Source of the DNA: Symbiodinium sp. CCMP2592
Taxonomy: Eukaryota > Sar > Dinophyceae > Suessiales > Symbiodiniaceae
DNA: 64,000 bases
Reading direction: 5' to 3'
NCBI GenBank assembly: GCA_905221615.1
Contig: CAJNDT010006023.1
Coordinates: forward strand, 356,810-420,809
Shown here piece after piece: positions 38,301 through 50,505 of the stretch. A program made the position numbers and the translations under genes. The notes below the pieces were generated by a model. That model worked only from the letters and a program-made list of their open reading frames with translations. It was not told the DNA's origin and did no database searches. Numbering within the stretch: position 1 is the first letter of the stretch; the number at the start of each line of letters is the position of its first letter.

Positions 38301-39350
38301 GCAGCGCTCCGCACCTGACTGAGGACTGCGGCTCGCCGGTCCGGTGTGCCAAAGGCATAGTCAATCGCAGCGAGATCCGGGCTCGGCTGTCGAAGGGCAC
38401 GAGGCCTCGGCTCCGTGCAGCTTCTAAGGCGGCGGTTAGGGGTTCTTTCGCGACCCTCACTGGCCCCCTCCCGGATCGGTGGCCTTCGCTCAGGGGTGCC
38501 CGGCCTGAGGTCCCACCGACTGCAGCGCTTCCGTGCCAAATGACCCGATCGAGGTGCTGACAAGAGCACCTCAGCCTCCTCCCTTTTCAAGGGCCTGGAA
38601 GAGCTCAGCGCATCGCGGACCTCTTCAAAACAACTTGACAGGAAAAGCATGCTTGCTTGACAGCGATTCCCAAACATGTGCGCACTCGGCCCTGCGCAGT
38701 CTCCTGGCGTGCAACGTCCTCCTGACCCCTGACATGCAAAAGGTCGCACAGAGTTTCATACAGATCTTTACAGGACACTGTTGCCACAATTCAATGCGCA
38801 CAATCTTTGCAACACTTGCCTTGAACAATGCTGAAACCTTTCCGTGACTATGTATGTGGTTGATTCAAACTCTTGGTTGAATCGTCCAAACACACGCTTG
38901 GCTCTGCCAATGCGGTTGAGACGATGAAAAGCACCGAAAGCAATTGGCTCGCCGGTGCACGCGCACCTGATGCAGTTATTACAAGGCGCGCTCCACCAGC
39001 AGCTCGGCTCTGCAAAGGCAAGAGATGGAGCTCACTGTGTTCAGGCGATCTTGGCCATCTTGAAGAACTCTTCCTTGGAATTGATTCCGACAGCCTGCGG
39101 TGCTCGCGTTTCCCCAATGTTTGCACCGGCCATCTTGCCATCAGTCAGGAAGCTTTTGCCGAGGTGCTCTTGGGCGAAGGTAATCACCTGCCAATTGCAA
39201 GTTAAGGGGCCTCGTCAACTTACTGATTGTTGGCTTACAAGCCCGAGGTCAACAAAAATCCTCGACCCTCGACAGAGCTATCCGGCCGTCGAATTATCCG
39301 AACGTCCCCCGTCAGCTTACCTTCCGTAGCTCTCGCAAAACCCAGCGTGA
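35314..39350. other. No recognised gene; possible unplaced exons
   Basis: Short frames on both strands. Minus-strand frames at 35310-35874 could hold upstream channel exons. Minus frames at 36984-37397 (WFRYVGNVDTARANRSLRPE) and 38264-38749 (Arg/Ser/Pro-rich) look partly natural but show no domain. No notable repeat. Confidence 0.35.
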
Positions 39351-39358
39351 CCGCAGTG

Positions 39359-40557
39359 TTATAACTTCACCAGAGAACGTTGTGGCATAGGCGCCTTGTC
39401 CATGGTGGGCGTTGGCACTTCCAGGAGCTCGGCGAGTCCTCGGGTGAAGCACAGACCTGTCGGGACATCCTCAGCGAGGTATCGGTACTTCAAGTCAGGC
39501 ATGAAGCCACCATCCACTTCCTTCATGGGATGCGTAAGGCCAGTGTAGGCACTGTTCGTGTTCATGGACAACTTGAGCGTGGAGTCATCCGCCATCTGCC
39601 CTTTGTAGGAGTCCAAGTACCATTGATGCAATGTGCACGCATCCTTCAAGTCGAAACCTGAAACCAAGGACTCCACCTTACGGCACACTGCCTGCACTTC
39701 GTCAGAAAGCCCCAGAAGGACGCCCTCTGTGAAGTCATCAACGCCCTGATAGAACAAAGGCTTCTCGGACAGCTTCTGACCATCCCACTTCTCAGAACAC
39801 CAGCGGCCATACATGACTCCTGCAGGGCGGTGCGAGAAGCAAATGACGAGTGACCAGCACATGCAATTGAAGCCTAAATCACTCGTGCTCCGGATGTCCC
39901 GCCTGGATGAATGACTTGTCCCGGGTTGCGCAAGCTGATGCCCAAGTTGTTGGGGCTCTTCAGCACCTCCGGAAAGACGCCCAACAGCCCCTGGAGGGTT
40001 GCGATGGCGTGGGAGGACTTACTCTCCGGCGTGACAGCAGCCAGAATCTGGCCCTTGGTGCCGAGGATCGTGGCCCTTTTGCCCCACTCGGTGAAGCGAC
40101 ATGCCCATGGCAGCGTCTCGAAGCCAACGAACGCCAAACTATCAGCCTTCTCCTTCATCTTTGATGCAAAAAGAATATCACCTCCTGACCGGGCTGGCAT
40201 GCATGCGACGATTGTGCCAGGCTTGATATACGGGTAGAAGGCTTCAAAGTATTGCCCATGTGCGAAAGAGGGAACCGCCAAGATGATAACATCAGCCTTG
40301 GCAGAAATGCTGGGATCGTTGGTCATGTCTGCTGGCATAGACACCACTTTCTTTCCTGTATCCAATGTGAGCTCCATACCTTCAACCTTGTCATGCCACC
40401 GGCCCTTCATGGCTTGCTTCCAGTTGGCGGCTTCGTCTGCATACAAGGAGATGGCGTACGTTTCGTACCGAGCCGCGAACATTGAAGTTGCCACCTGTGC
40501 CGCATTTCCACCTCCGCACACAAGAACTGTGAGACCGTTCTTCTTCTCGTCTGCCAT
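39359..40557 (-). CDS. Opine (octopine-family) dehydrogenase, one GC-AG intron
   Basis: Opine dehydrogenases reductively condense an amino acid with pyruvate or another 2-oxo acid using NAD(P)H, regenerating NAD+ under low oxygen in some animals. Exon 1 is 40557-39903 and exon 2 is 39819-39359; the intron 39902-39820 (83 nt) starts GC and ends AG. Joined length is 371 codons, near the family's usual 360-400. The start is secure: LTVLVCGGGNAAQVATSMFA places the NAD-binding Rossmann loop (GGGNAA) at about residues 15-20. Further family marks are VIILAVPSFAH, the NPGQVIHP motif, which the intron directly follows, and YRYLAEDVPTGL in the C-terminal helical domain. The exact opine cannot be read from sequence. 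The related bacterial nopaline/octopine family is an alternative source. Confidence 0.9.
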
Positions 40558-42990
40558 GGCTTGCGAGGTTGTTGCTCTGGCTCACAGAAGCAGGTCGAAA
40601 ATGCGGGGCGTGGGGAAAGCCGCCTGAACACTCGCAACGAGCACCTTGTCTCCCTATAAAGTTCAATCAACAAGTTATCATGATCAGAGCAAAACCGGCA
40701 CCTGCCTTGAAGATCGAAGGCCATCAGCCTCACAACAGATTTGTCAATCACATGTCGTGTCCCTCTTGCTCCACAGCTGCTCCACAGGCACCCGGCACTT
40801 GGGAGCCGAATGAGTTGAAGCGGATCTTCGTAGCTCACCCAATAGACCTGCTCTGCCGGGAAAAGGAATCCTTGACTCTTATGGCAGGGCAGCTTCTCGA
40901 AGGCATTCTGCAAAGCCCCGACGAGAACATCCTTGGGGCCGAAAACGTGGGCGCTGGCCAAACGCACGGCTGTCCCTGACCGCGCACTTCGCTTCCCTTG
41001 TCGTTGCGCCTAGTTGCACGCATGCAGCTGAGCATGTCGTGACGTCGCGACAACCCGTGTGGATCTTTGTGCGCGGTGTGGGGCAGAGGTGTGTGTACGA
41101 ATGCAGAACAGCGTGGAGTTGAATGAAGTTGAAGATTTACGGTCACTTCTGGGCAGAGACCTATCGAGCCACAAACCTCGTGAAGGAGGGGGCGATCGGA
41201 ATAACCCGCGCTGGTGACTTGCAAGACATATTCTAACTCAGCAGACTATTTGCCTAGAAAGTGGATTACCGAAATGCCGTTTACCGAAAGAACAAAAGCA
41301 AAACTCTCCACCTCCGAGCCATACTGATTGCATGCGAGTGTCGACCGTCAGACTAGAGCTGACTCACTCGAGCCAGCCATCAGTGTGTTTCAGATTGAGG
41401 CGAGCGGAGGTATGATGATGCAAGCCCGACAGAGAGCAGGCACGACCAGAAACCAAAATTGTGAAAACAAGACGGGTCTCGGTTGCGCATGTCCAGCAAT
41501 CTTGGCTTCTGACTTTAACTGAGACTTTGCAAGCAAATCTTCCAGCACAACCAGCCTTGTCTGCAGCTCTTACATAAGAGCCCTTCGAAGCTGTGCTCGG
41601 ACCGTTGTCCAACCTGCCGATTCTCGGCATCTCACCAAGATTGCATCGAAAATCGTCTCTGCCAAGGGGAGTGCTGCCCAGCGATGCTTAGCTTCGAGGC
41701 ATCCTCCTGGTGCAAGCTGAAACCACGCTTGGCTTGGAGCCAAAGAGCCGTGCCTCCGGAGCCTCCCCTGCGTCCGCTGCGATGGTTTCCGAGTGGTCGC
41801 CACTCGGCTCAAGGGCCTCCACAGCAAGCAGAATTCCTCGAACGAGTGGCGGCTTGGGTCTTTCCAGCCTCAGATTCAGCGCCATTAGCAGGCGGCTGCT
41901 GCTGCTGCTGGGAGTGCTGCACTTCGGCATGCGGCTGGACTTCAAGCTGCTGAAGCTGCTCGCTCGCTGCTGCGTCCTCCGGCGAGATGACCTCCTGTCG
42001 TGACAGCTGTTGGGATGGAACGTGTCGTCATCAACCTCTATCTGTGCAAGTTGGTCCGCAAGTCCCTGCAAGACCCTGATCGTGCGATTCGCCGCATGTT
42101 GAGCTACTGGAGAAGACTTGGCTTCAAAATTGACCTGCACTTTCTGTCACCCAATGCTTCTTACACCTGCTACCTCGAAGCTGAAGATCAAAACGAGTGG
42201 GAAGTCTGGACAAGTGGCAATTCGGAGAATGATAAGAGTTAGAGCGCCATGCGGGAGCCAGGGAATCAACTACTGAGTATTGATGGAACCCAGAAGCGAG
42301 ACAGAACGGAGCCTCCTGCGAAGTCTGTGCATCTTTCTTTTCACATCGAACGAACCTCGCGGCGGATCTCGAGAACTGCGCAACATGCCAAGACCCCGGT
42401 GCACACCTGCTGTTCCGCTCCAGTCGCAGACAGTCCTCAGCGACAACAGCTGAAAGACAAGAAAAACCGATCAGGCTGATGTACGCTTGCTGGTGTGGCA
42501 AGCCCTTTACGCCTTTTGATCCCTTATTCTTCTTCTGCTTGTGCCTTCTTTACGGCAGCAGTCTTCTGCAAGCAATTGAGCATAGACATGATATTACTTC
42601 TTGTGCCCGACTCCTCGCTCTCGCTCTATACGCATAGTATAGGCGTACACATAGTATGTACATATGTCAGATACATATTTATATATGTATATATAATATA
42701 CATAAAAGGCAAATCTAGTGGCTGCTCCAGTCTATGGTCGGGAGATCATGCGGAACGAGATTGGCGTCTGCAGTTTGAAGCCTAGTACTTTGTATTCCTT
42801 CGCGTTAAGCCGCCTTTCTTAGCCTTGGCTTTTGCAGTCTTGGACCCTGCCAATCCCGATACAGTGAATGAACCCTGGACGCTCTAGACGCTCTAGCCGA
42901 GGCCTAACCCTAAAATTTCATCAAATCTTAACAGATCCCGTTCCCTCCAGCCTGACCCGAAGACCGACGAGAGTCAGTGTGGCTTCCAGC
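40558..42990. other. No recognised gene
   Basis: Frames up to about 185 codons, all lacking known motifs; the one at 40407-40967 shadows the start of the opine dehydrogenase. A minus-strand frame near 41.9 kb reads as a Gln-rich stretch (VQHSQQQQQPPANGAE). A short TATATA run lies near 42680. Nothing else stands out. Confidence 0.35.
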
Positions 42991-42999
42991 CGACCCAAC

Positions 43000-45900
43000 A
43001 CAATTATTACGCACATTGAACCTGCTCCCGGCTTCTTCCTAAGCTTGGTATCTCTGGGTACACTGCAGCAGTGAGTTGTCAACAATGCAAACATCGTGAG
43101 CAACGTCTGTATGGTGCTGTTGCGGGCCGAGCACCCACTGGGTGCAGTTTCTGCTAACACGTTGCAGCAGAAATCCAAGAAGCCTTCGAGACCCCTGCAC
43201 AGCTACTACTGAGCAACGCAAATTGAGTCTGGCACCCGCAGATGACTGATTTCATCTTTGGCCTTCTGCAGTTCACACCTGCCCATGGACAAGACTTGCA
43301 GCAGAGCGGCGAAAAAGTAAGAGCAGCGCCAGTCAACCATGTGTCTTTGAGGAAAATTGATGTTGCACATGTGCACAACAAAAGAACCTCAAGTCGGTCG
43401 ATGCTTTTGTCTGGCAAAGGCCAGGAGAACAAAACGGTTGAGATGCACGCGGGCGGCTGTGAAAAGACTCAGCGACGACTGGCTTCTTCCGGGAGTTTGG
43501 TGACTCGCACCGACATGAAGGACCAATGATTGCGCCTCAAGCTCGCGGAGGTGCGCTGTTCGGCTTGTAGAGCCTCGGTTCTTTATGCAAAAGCAGAGCT
43601 AGGAGGAGGAGACGGAGCTCGAGAGCCTGGAACAAGTCGCTGATGCTCCAGCTGATGCCCCAGTCTCCTCCAACTGGAGGAACCGATCCATCCTTGCCTG
43701 CGATTTACAATTTGTGGCCTGTCTTTTGACTGTCGGCTTGCTGCACTGCCTGCTGGGCCGTAGCCATGCGGAAAGATCATGCTGTGCGATTCACCCGGAA
43801 ACACTCACAAGACATGGTTCAGGGGATCTGACATAAATGACCCTTCTCAAAATGGACCACTTCGAGGCTTAAGTCATGAGTCTGCAAAAGTTCTGGCACA
43901 TCAGGAAAGATCGTTTCGAACGTGCTTTCTCTGCAACGCCGGCCGCCTATTAAGAGAAGGTGTGGCACGATGGCTAGTGGCTAGCGAGCTCGAGCCATCA
44001 AAGCAGCTTGGGGTCGCGTGGCATGGCATCTCAAGAGTTCGTCGCACTGGCAATCTGGGACCAGTTGCAAAAGACACATTTGATCCAAGCGCGCAGGCCG
44101 TCTTCAACTCGGCGTGAACGGGGTGCCCAAGAGCTGACCTTGGTTGTCTTGCACTGCAAACCGGAAGCCCGGAAGCTCTGCACTTGGGCTGACTTCAGAT
44201 GCAGGCTCATTGCGTGAGAGATCTTGATGTTGATCTGGGCGAAGTTCTGGTCGGTTGCCAAGTTCCTGGTTCATGCAGTCAGTACCAGCCCAGGAAGAAG
44301 ACTGACAACTGCAAATAAAGCTCAGCACACTGTGTTTCCGACGCATGGTACATTAGCACGGCGCTTTCAACATCCTGCGGAGCATGTCCAAAAGTGCTGT
44401 GCAGCTCCATCAGAGGCAGCAGAACCTCTGACGTCAAGCCGAACTGGGTCTCAAACTTGGAGCCGATAATCGCCTAACTGACATTTGCAGTCGGGGCAGC
44501 AGACCGCCCCAAAACAGCAGATCTTTCGGCATTGGATGCCATTTGCAACCGCCTGCGCGGCAATTGTCACGGTCTTGGTGTCAAAGGCCTGCCGAGCTGC
44601 CCCGTAAAGCTTGCGTAAGTTTCTCGTCGATTCTGGCAATGCCGACTGTCAGCTCCGGCTGGGTGGATGAGAATGAAGAGACGAGATAGCAAAGGATACC
44701 GGACCACAGAGCAGGCCTCCTTGCTGTCGGATCCGGAATACTCCTTAATGAGCTGCTGAAGCTCCTGATTCCACAAGCCAGATGTCCCTGCGACCCGACA
44801 GAAGCGAGCCGCAGCACATGTCCTGGAGCATGAAGGTGTGGATATCAATAATGTCTTTCACGCTGATGGACTGGTATTGGAGAGCCAGAAGGCAAGAGTT
44901 CGCATGCGAAACGACGGCACGACGGCCTGAATCTTGTCGGACACGGCGTTTGTCGGATTTGGCCTTGGCCATTTGCAGAAATCAAGACTAAGACTGTCAA
45001 CACTACCAAAGCTGCTGGAAGACCGAAACTCGCAACGTGCATGCCGAAGCAACCTGAGCCCCTTGCGCACCCATGATTTTGGCAATGGCATCACCTTGCT
45101 GTGGCTCGTGTGGAACATTGCTGGTGCTTCTTGGCAAAACTTGCTTGAATGCTTGTGTGGGACTCTGGCGCACATCACTGTCATGCTGATGCTTCAACAA
45201 AAGTTTGTCGAAGTCCATGACTTTCCTCAGTGGAGCGATGATGAAAAGCTCTGTTTTGGGGGAGTTGCAACGTCAGCTTCCGGCAGACCACGACTCTCCA
45301 GGGGATCTGCTGGCCTTGTCAAACATGCAGCGCACGATGTCTTCCGAGATGCCAGGACATCTCTCTATCGAGGAACGGGTCAATCTCATCTGAGCGCGCA
45401 GCTGCACTTGCTTCACTCGCTGACAAGTTTCATGGAAGCTTAAAGCTGTCGTGCCGAGCTCCTTTGTGCAGCATACCAGTGATTCAGTATGTATATGCAG
45501 CGCATGTGTGCATGCAAATGCTCGTGCATATAGCCACACATCGTATCCAAACAGTCAGTAGCGGCAGTAGCGAGACCAGTGACTTGCGTTGATAGCAAAT
45601 AGAAAACTTGCCTAGCATTTAACCGGTCATTTGTTGTTCCCTGCTGGTTCGTTGCCATATGTGTTACTAGAGTGTGTTGAATCGCACGTTCTTCTTCATT
45701 TCAAGGATATTCGCATTCTACTGCTACCATGGTTGCTACAGCTATCATGAATGTTTGCGCACGTGCAGGCAAATCTTCAGAGTTGCATCCGCTCAAACGA
45801 AGAGATGTGTGTGTGTGTGTCCACGCTGAATCTACGCGAAATGCTATCAATGCGAGATGATATACGACGCAGTGCGAGATGGTCACATATCCTCTACAAT

Positions 45901-47100
45901 GAGATGCAATGTCAAGTGCTTGATGACTCTTGGCGGCAACAACCGACTCCCACTGGTGATGTCGCTCTGCGATAGGACACTTTGCGTATCAAACTCTTGC
46001 CCCCTTTCAAAAATAGCCTATGGCTCCTGTGTCAGCTCCTTGATGAAACTCTTCATTTGCTCCTGCCAGATACAGACCGACTGGACGAAGGTGAGGACAT
46101 GTCCAAAGAAACACATTGGAGCTGGCACCTGACACTTGATCATGTCTTTCAAAATCTGCTTGAGCTGCTCTTTGGCCGTGCCCTGCGGGCATGAGCATTT
46201 CTGATAGAGGATCTTCAAGCAAGAAGTTCAATCCCAACCAAAGATCCTCAGTCTCGTCGTTGTCGTGTCTCTTCTGCTTGTCTTCCTGTCGATTCACAAG
46301 ACGACCATGAACCAAATCAGCGACACCGCTCGATTCGACCAATAAGACACTGTGCACTGTGTGCGTTCCTCCCCGAAAACATCATCTGTGGCCAAGCTTT
46401 TGGACCCAACCTGTCAGCGCTTGAACGAAGGGCCAGCTTTTCAACACTGTGCTCGAGCCTTCCGGAGATACCAAACAGCGGCAGTTGCACACGCAGCAGT
46501 ACCAGCAGCCAGAAATACTTTCCGCCATTCCATATCGATACAGTTGCTGACTTAGTCGTCGAAGCTAATGCGGATCGTTGCTTTGAAGAATCCCGATTTA
46601 CCTGACCTTCTGCCATAAAGATCAATCAGTATGCACTGTGGTTTACAATGTTTACATTGGCTGTCGAAGGAGGTGGCACAGTTCGTGGAGTTTCGCAACT
46701 ACAGGGTTGACAAGTCTGGAAGCTGCAATTCGTTCGTGTCCAAGCCCAGCACCTCAATGGCTTTGAGCATTCGACGGCACGTCCTTTCGTCACATCAGAC
46801 TTTCAATGACAGCAGGCCTGACACCAACACAGTGACGACTAAAACGTTTCCTACAGCAACTGCATTTACCCAGTCGTTACCCACGATCCTAAACTTTAAA
46901 CCTCTTTTCAGACTGTGACTGTTTAAGAACAGCTCATGCGATAAGATACATGGTCTGGTTTTCAAGGAAAACACGAGGCAACGCAATAACTTGGCAACGA
47001 AACCATGTCTGCGCTTTCCACAAACTGGCCTCACAGTCTCTTTGAAAGCCTTCAAGGTCTCCACTCTCTTAGCACGCCTTCCAACCCTGCGGTTTCTGCA
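43000..47100 (-). other. Probable multi-exon gene of unknown family
   Basis: Minus-strand exon-like peptides in order: near 46780-46710 (KAIEVLGLDTNELQLPD), 46200-46020 (KEQLKQILKDMIKCQVPAP, then FVQSVCIWQEQMKSFIKEL), near 45200-45060 (MDFDKLLLKHQHDSD), 44910-44800 (NSCLLALQYQSISVKDIID, HTFMLQDMCCGS), 44790-44690 (GLWNQELQQLIKEYSGSDSK) and 44465-44300 (FGLTSEVLLPLMELHSTFGH, ESAVLMYHASETQCAELYL). They are helix-rich and consistent with one alpha-helical protein, but I cannot name it. Introns appear a few hundred bases long. Confidence 0.45.
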
Positions 47101-48180
47101 CGAGAATCTAAAGTAGTTTTACAGCAGAGGTAGACCCCGCAAGACTACACGTTTTCTCGTAGCGCTTGCAGAAGGAAGTCGGCCGTGCAAACTCTGTGAG
47201 CAGTGCCTTTGGTCAGTGAAAAAGACGGAATAGACTGCGGAAACCCTCCACATAAGAAATCTGAAGCAAAAAACTCAAGAAATAAACGAAGTACGTCCGG
47301 CAAGGAAATGCGAAGAGTTAAAATCATGCACTGAAGTGTTTACCATACCACGTCCAGTTGTCGAAGCACTAGCAGTAGTAGCAGCAGTTGCAGCGTGGTT
47401 GCACCAACTAGGACACGACATGCCTGAAATCCTCGCTTGCACAGCAACCGGCAAAGCCAAGGACTGTCCAAAAAAAAAGCAGCGGAGAAATCTAGAAAAG
47501 GGTTCCGCTTTCTGCCTTGGATGCTGGACGGCACAATTAGAAGTGCCTTCTTCGTGCACACGGCCAGCAACTACAAGCGAGACTAATCACGTTGAACATC
47601 CTGCTGTTTTGGTGGCTTGTGAAAAAACAAGCTAGAAGCTTTCATCTTGTAGCTAAGACATGGACCAACGTGGAACAGAGTTTGGCTTTTCGACAAGTCA
47701 AAACTGAAAAACGATTTCATCCGTTTCTGAGTATCTGAGCTGACCACACTTTCCGGCTGCAACGTGTTCGTGCAACATTCTGTGATTTCCCAAACGTCAA
47801 TTCCGTTGTCCGTCTTTCTTCACGCAGATGAAATGGAGGGCACAGGTTGCAAAAGTGCAAAAATGACGAGAAGGAAGAAACGCTTGACGCTTGAGAAGAT
47901 CAGAACCAAAAATATAGCTTGTGAAGAACGAGTGTCTGCGAAATCTGAAACCTTATAGATGTCTGAATGAAGCTTCTGAGCAGCAGATGAAGCGAGCATG
48001 GTTTTTGGAATGCTTCCAAACTCGGTTCCAACTCCGGGACGAAGTGCGTTGCACTCTTCTCCGGACAATGTTCAAACATGTTCAAACGTCAGACAGGTGG
48101 TGGACGACTGCTATACCACACGATCACTTCAATGTTGTTCTTTGAGTCGCTCGACGCGATTTAACTGAGGCTGGTCCCCC
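47101..48180. other. No supported gene
   Basis: Only frames below 100 codons on both strands, with no recognisable domain. Composition is slightly AT-richer than its surroundings. Confidence 0.4.
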
Positions 48181-48189
48181 CCCCCGGCG

Positions 48190-48768
48190 TTTAACCCAGG
48201 TTTGAACCTGGGTTTGAACCTGGGTTTGAACCTGGCTTAAACCTGGGTTCGAACTTGGGTTCAACCCCGGGTTAAACCCAGGTTATAACCCAGGTTTGAA
48301 CCCAGGTTTGAAACCCAGGTTCTAACCCAGGTTTGGAACCCGGGTTTAATGAACCCAGGTTTAACCCAGGTTAAAACCCAGGTTCAAACCCAGGTTAAAC
48401 CCAGGTTCCAAACCCAGGTTTGAAACCCAGGTTCCAACCCAGATTTGGAACCCGGGTTTTAAAACCACCCAGGTTTAAACCCAGGTTATAACCCAGGTTT
48501 GAACCCAGGTTTGAAACCCAGGTTCTAACCCAGGTTTGCAACCCAAGTGTAAAGCACCCAGGTTTAATTAACCCAGGTAAAAACCCAACCCAGGTTTGAA
48601 ACCCAGGTTCTAACCCAGATTTGGAACCCGGGTTTAAAAAAAAACAGGTGTAAACCCAGGTTATAACCCAGGTTTGAAACCCAGGTTCTAATAGGTTTGG
48701 AACCCAAGTTTAAAGCACCCAGGTTTAACCCAGGAAAAAACCCAGGTTCAAACACAGGTTAAACCCAG
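48190..48768 (+). repeat. AACCCAGGTT minisatellite with internal orientation switch
   Basis: About 580 bases of imperfect 12-17-base units built on AACCCAGGTTT. From about 48198 to 48262 the units read mainly GTTTGAACCTGG; after an AACCCCGGGTT centre near 48265 they read AACCCAGGTT, the reverse complement. Longer units of roughly 110-130 bases (ending TTTGGAACCCGGGTTTAA or similar) recur at least four times. No coding sense. Confidence 0.9.
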
Positions 48769-48849
48769 AAGAGCTTCAAGGCAGGCTAGGATTCTGTTTG
48801 AAGAAAGGCTTAACGGAGGCCTGAGGAAGCGACCTGAAGGAGGACTTTC

Positions 48850-49440
48850 TTCGACACGAAAGGAGACGCCCACACGAAATCGCTTAAGGGGGTTAAAAGC
48901 GAATAAAACAGAAGAAACATGAAAATTCAGACACACAAAGGCCGCATAAAATCGTTCAGCGGGCTTGCTCTGAGAAGCTCAATGGGGAGGGACTGCGCCC
49001 CCCCAACCCCCCCACTTGGTGTAAATTGCAAAATTTCCGCGCCTTTGAAGCCGCCTAAACCGTAAACCTTCAACTCCAACCCAAACCGTACAAAGGGAAA
49101 AAATGGCTTTGGGGGGCATAAACACGAACAAATTCCGCCTCTTTGACGCCGCCTAACCGCAGAGCTCCCAAACCACAAAGTGCGCCTTCTTCAACAAAAA
49201 AAGATGCCACATGAAATCGCTCAAGGGGGTTGAAAGCGAATGAAATAGAAGCAGAAACATGAAAATTCAGGCGCCCAAACCGAAATCTCAACTCACCCAA
49301 ACCGTACAAAGAGAAAAATTGAAGAAGAATGTGAACAGACGCCACAAATGCGAATCGCTAAGAATTAAAGTGAACAAAAACAGAAGTGGAAAAATGACAA
49401 TTCAGATGCACAAAGGCCGCTCATCGTTCAAGCAGTGTAC
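48850..49440 (+). repeat. Degenerate tandem repeat, about three copies
   Basis: Copies near 48850-48990, 49180-49290 and 49330-49440 share AAATCGCT(T/C)AAGGGGGTT, AAAGCGAAT(A/G)AAA, ACATGAAAATTCAG and ACACAAAGGCCGC words, in the same orientation. Between them lie two CCGCCTAA stretches preceded by CCGCGCCTTTGAAG/CCGCCTCTTTGACG. The copies are clearly diverged. Confidence 0.7.
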
Positions 49441-49449
49441 ACGTGAGGG

Positions 49450-50190
49450 AATTTGTGTCCACACTGCATGTGTGACCGCTTTCTAGCTCCGGAAACTTGG
49501 CCGCAGATGAGCCTCATGAGTAGTCGGAATGCACCCCCAATAGCAAGGTTGCTCTGGCATCTACTACAGCGCGCTTTGCACCAACGTTGCTTTACGGGGG
49601 TTAAGGGGGTAAAATGAAGAGAACCTCGAGCGGTCACCAACTGAGCAACAAAATTGGAATGCAATCTCCTCTCCTTTCACCCCAACTGAATCTGAATGCT
49701 GCATTCTGAAAACCTGAAATTCCCATACAACGACTAGGATACTAGACTGGCCTGAGGGCTAAGGAATGGGAGGGTAGAAGGGTCCAACCAAAAGTCGAGC
49801 TATAACCGAACCCAGGCCGCACCTGTACCCGTGACTCAGACTCCGAAATCATGAAGACTTGAAAATCTAAAAACCCTGATACCCGTAAAGCCCGAATGCA
49901 CTTAAGGAAAGTTGCTTCAGGCTTGTTCTAAGTCGTAGATGCTGGAGTGAGGCACAATTGCAACAGATGGAAAAAATCAGGTTGTAGGGCATGCGATTTG
50001 TGTTGGCAACCCATGTCGAATCAAAGACTCTTTTTGATGTGCAAAACTTGCAGCGCAAGCGATCTTCATTGACCTACTCGAAACCCAGAGACCCCAAAAT
50101 CCTGTTATTGAGGCACACAGTAAACTATAATAGGAGCCCTGATATGAGTTTAGTCACCAAATCCATGCCTGCTAGGAGGACGTTAGAAGG
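49450..50190. other. No supported gene
   Basis: Short frames only, no known motif and no strong repeat until the foldback that starts near 50193. Confidence 0.4.
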
Positions 50191-50192
50191 AT

Positions 50193-50505
50193 GCTGGGAG
50201 AAATCTAGAAACTTCTACGAGGACGTCACTGTCCCAGTCACGAAATCCCACGCCTGCTACGAGGACGGTACGAGGACATTACGAAGACATGTACAAATTA
50301 CTACGAGGACGCCACTTTTTCAATACAAAATATACATGTTCTTGATGTCAAAAAATTGAACAAGTGGCGTCCTCGCAGTTGTACATGTCCTCGTAAATGT
50401 CCTCGTGGCGTCCCCGTAGCGTTCTCGTAGCAGGCGTGGGATTTCGTGACTGGGACAGTGACGTCCTGTCCTTGTAGAAATTTCGACATCTGTCCCAGCA
50501 GAAAA
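50193..50505. repeat. About 300-bp imperfect foldback (inverted repeat)
   Basis: The left arm (50193-50324) carries CTGGGAGAAATCTAGAAA, GACGTCACTGTCCCAGTCAC, GAAATCCCACGCCTGCTACG, GACATGTACAA and GAGGACGCCACTT. The right arm (50354-50505) carries their reverse complements in reverse order. The loop is about 30 bases. Pairing is imperfect, with CGAGGAC/GTCCTCG words repeated inside each arm. It could be a miniature inverted-repeat element or a long-hairpin transcript source; no protein is implied. Confidence 0.85.

Noticed and set aside
41794-41815. Second spliced-leader-like match ending CGGCTCAAG on the plus strand
   Set aside because: Only about 13-14 of 22 positions agree, and no gene in that orientation follows it.
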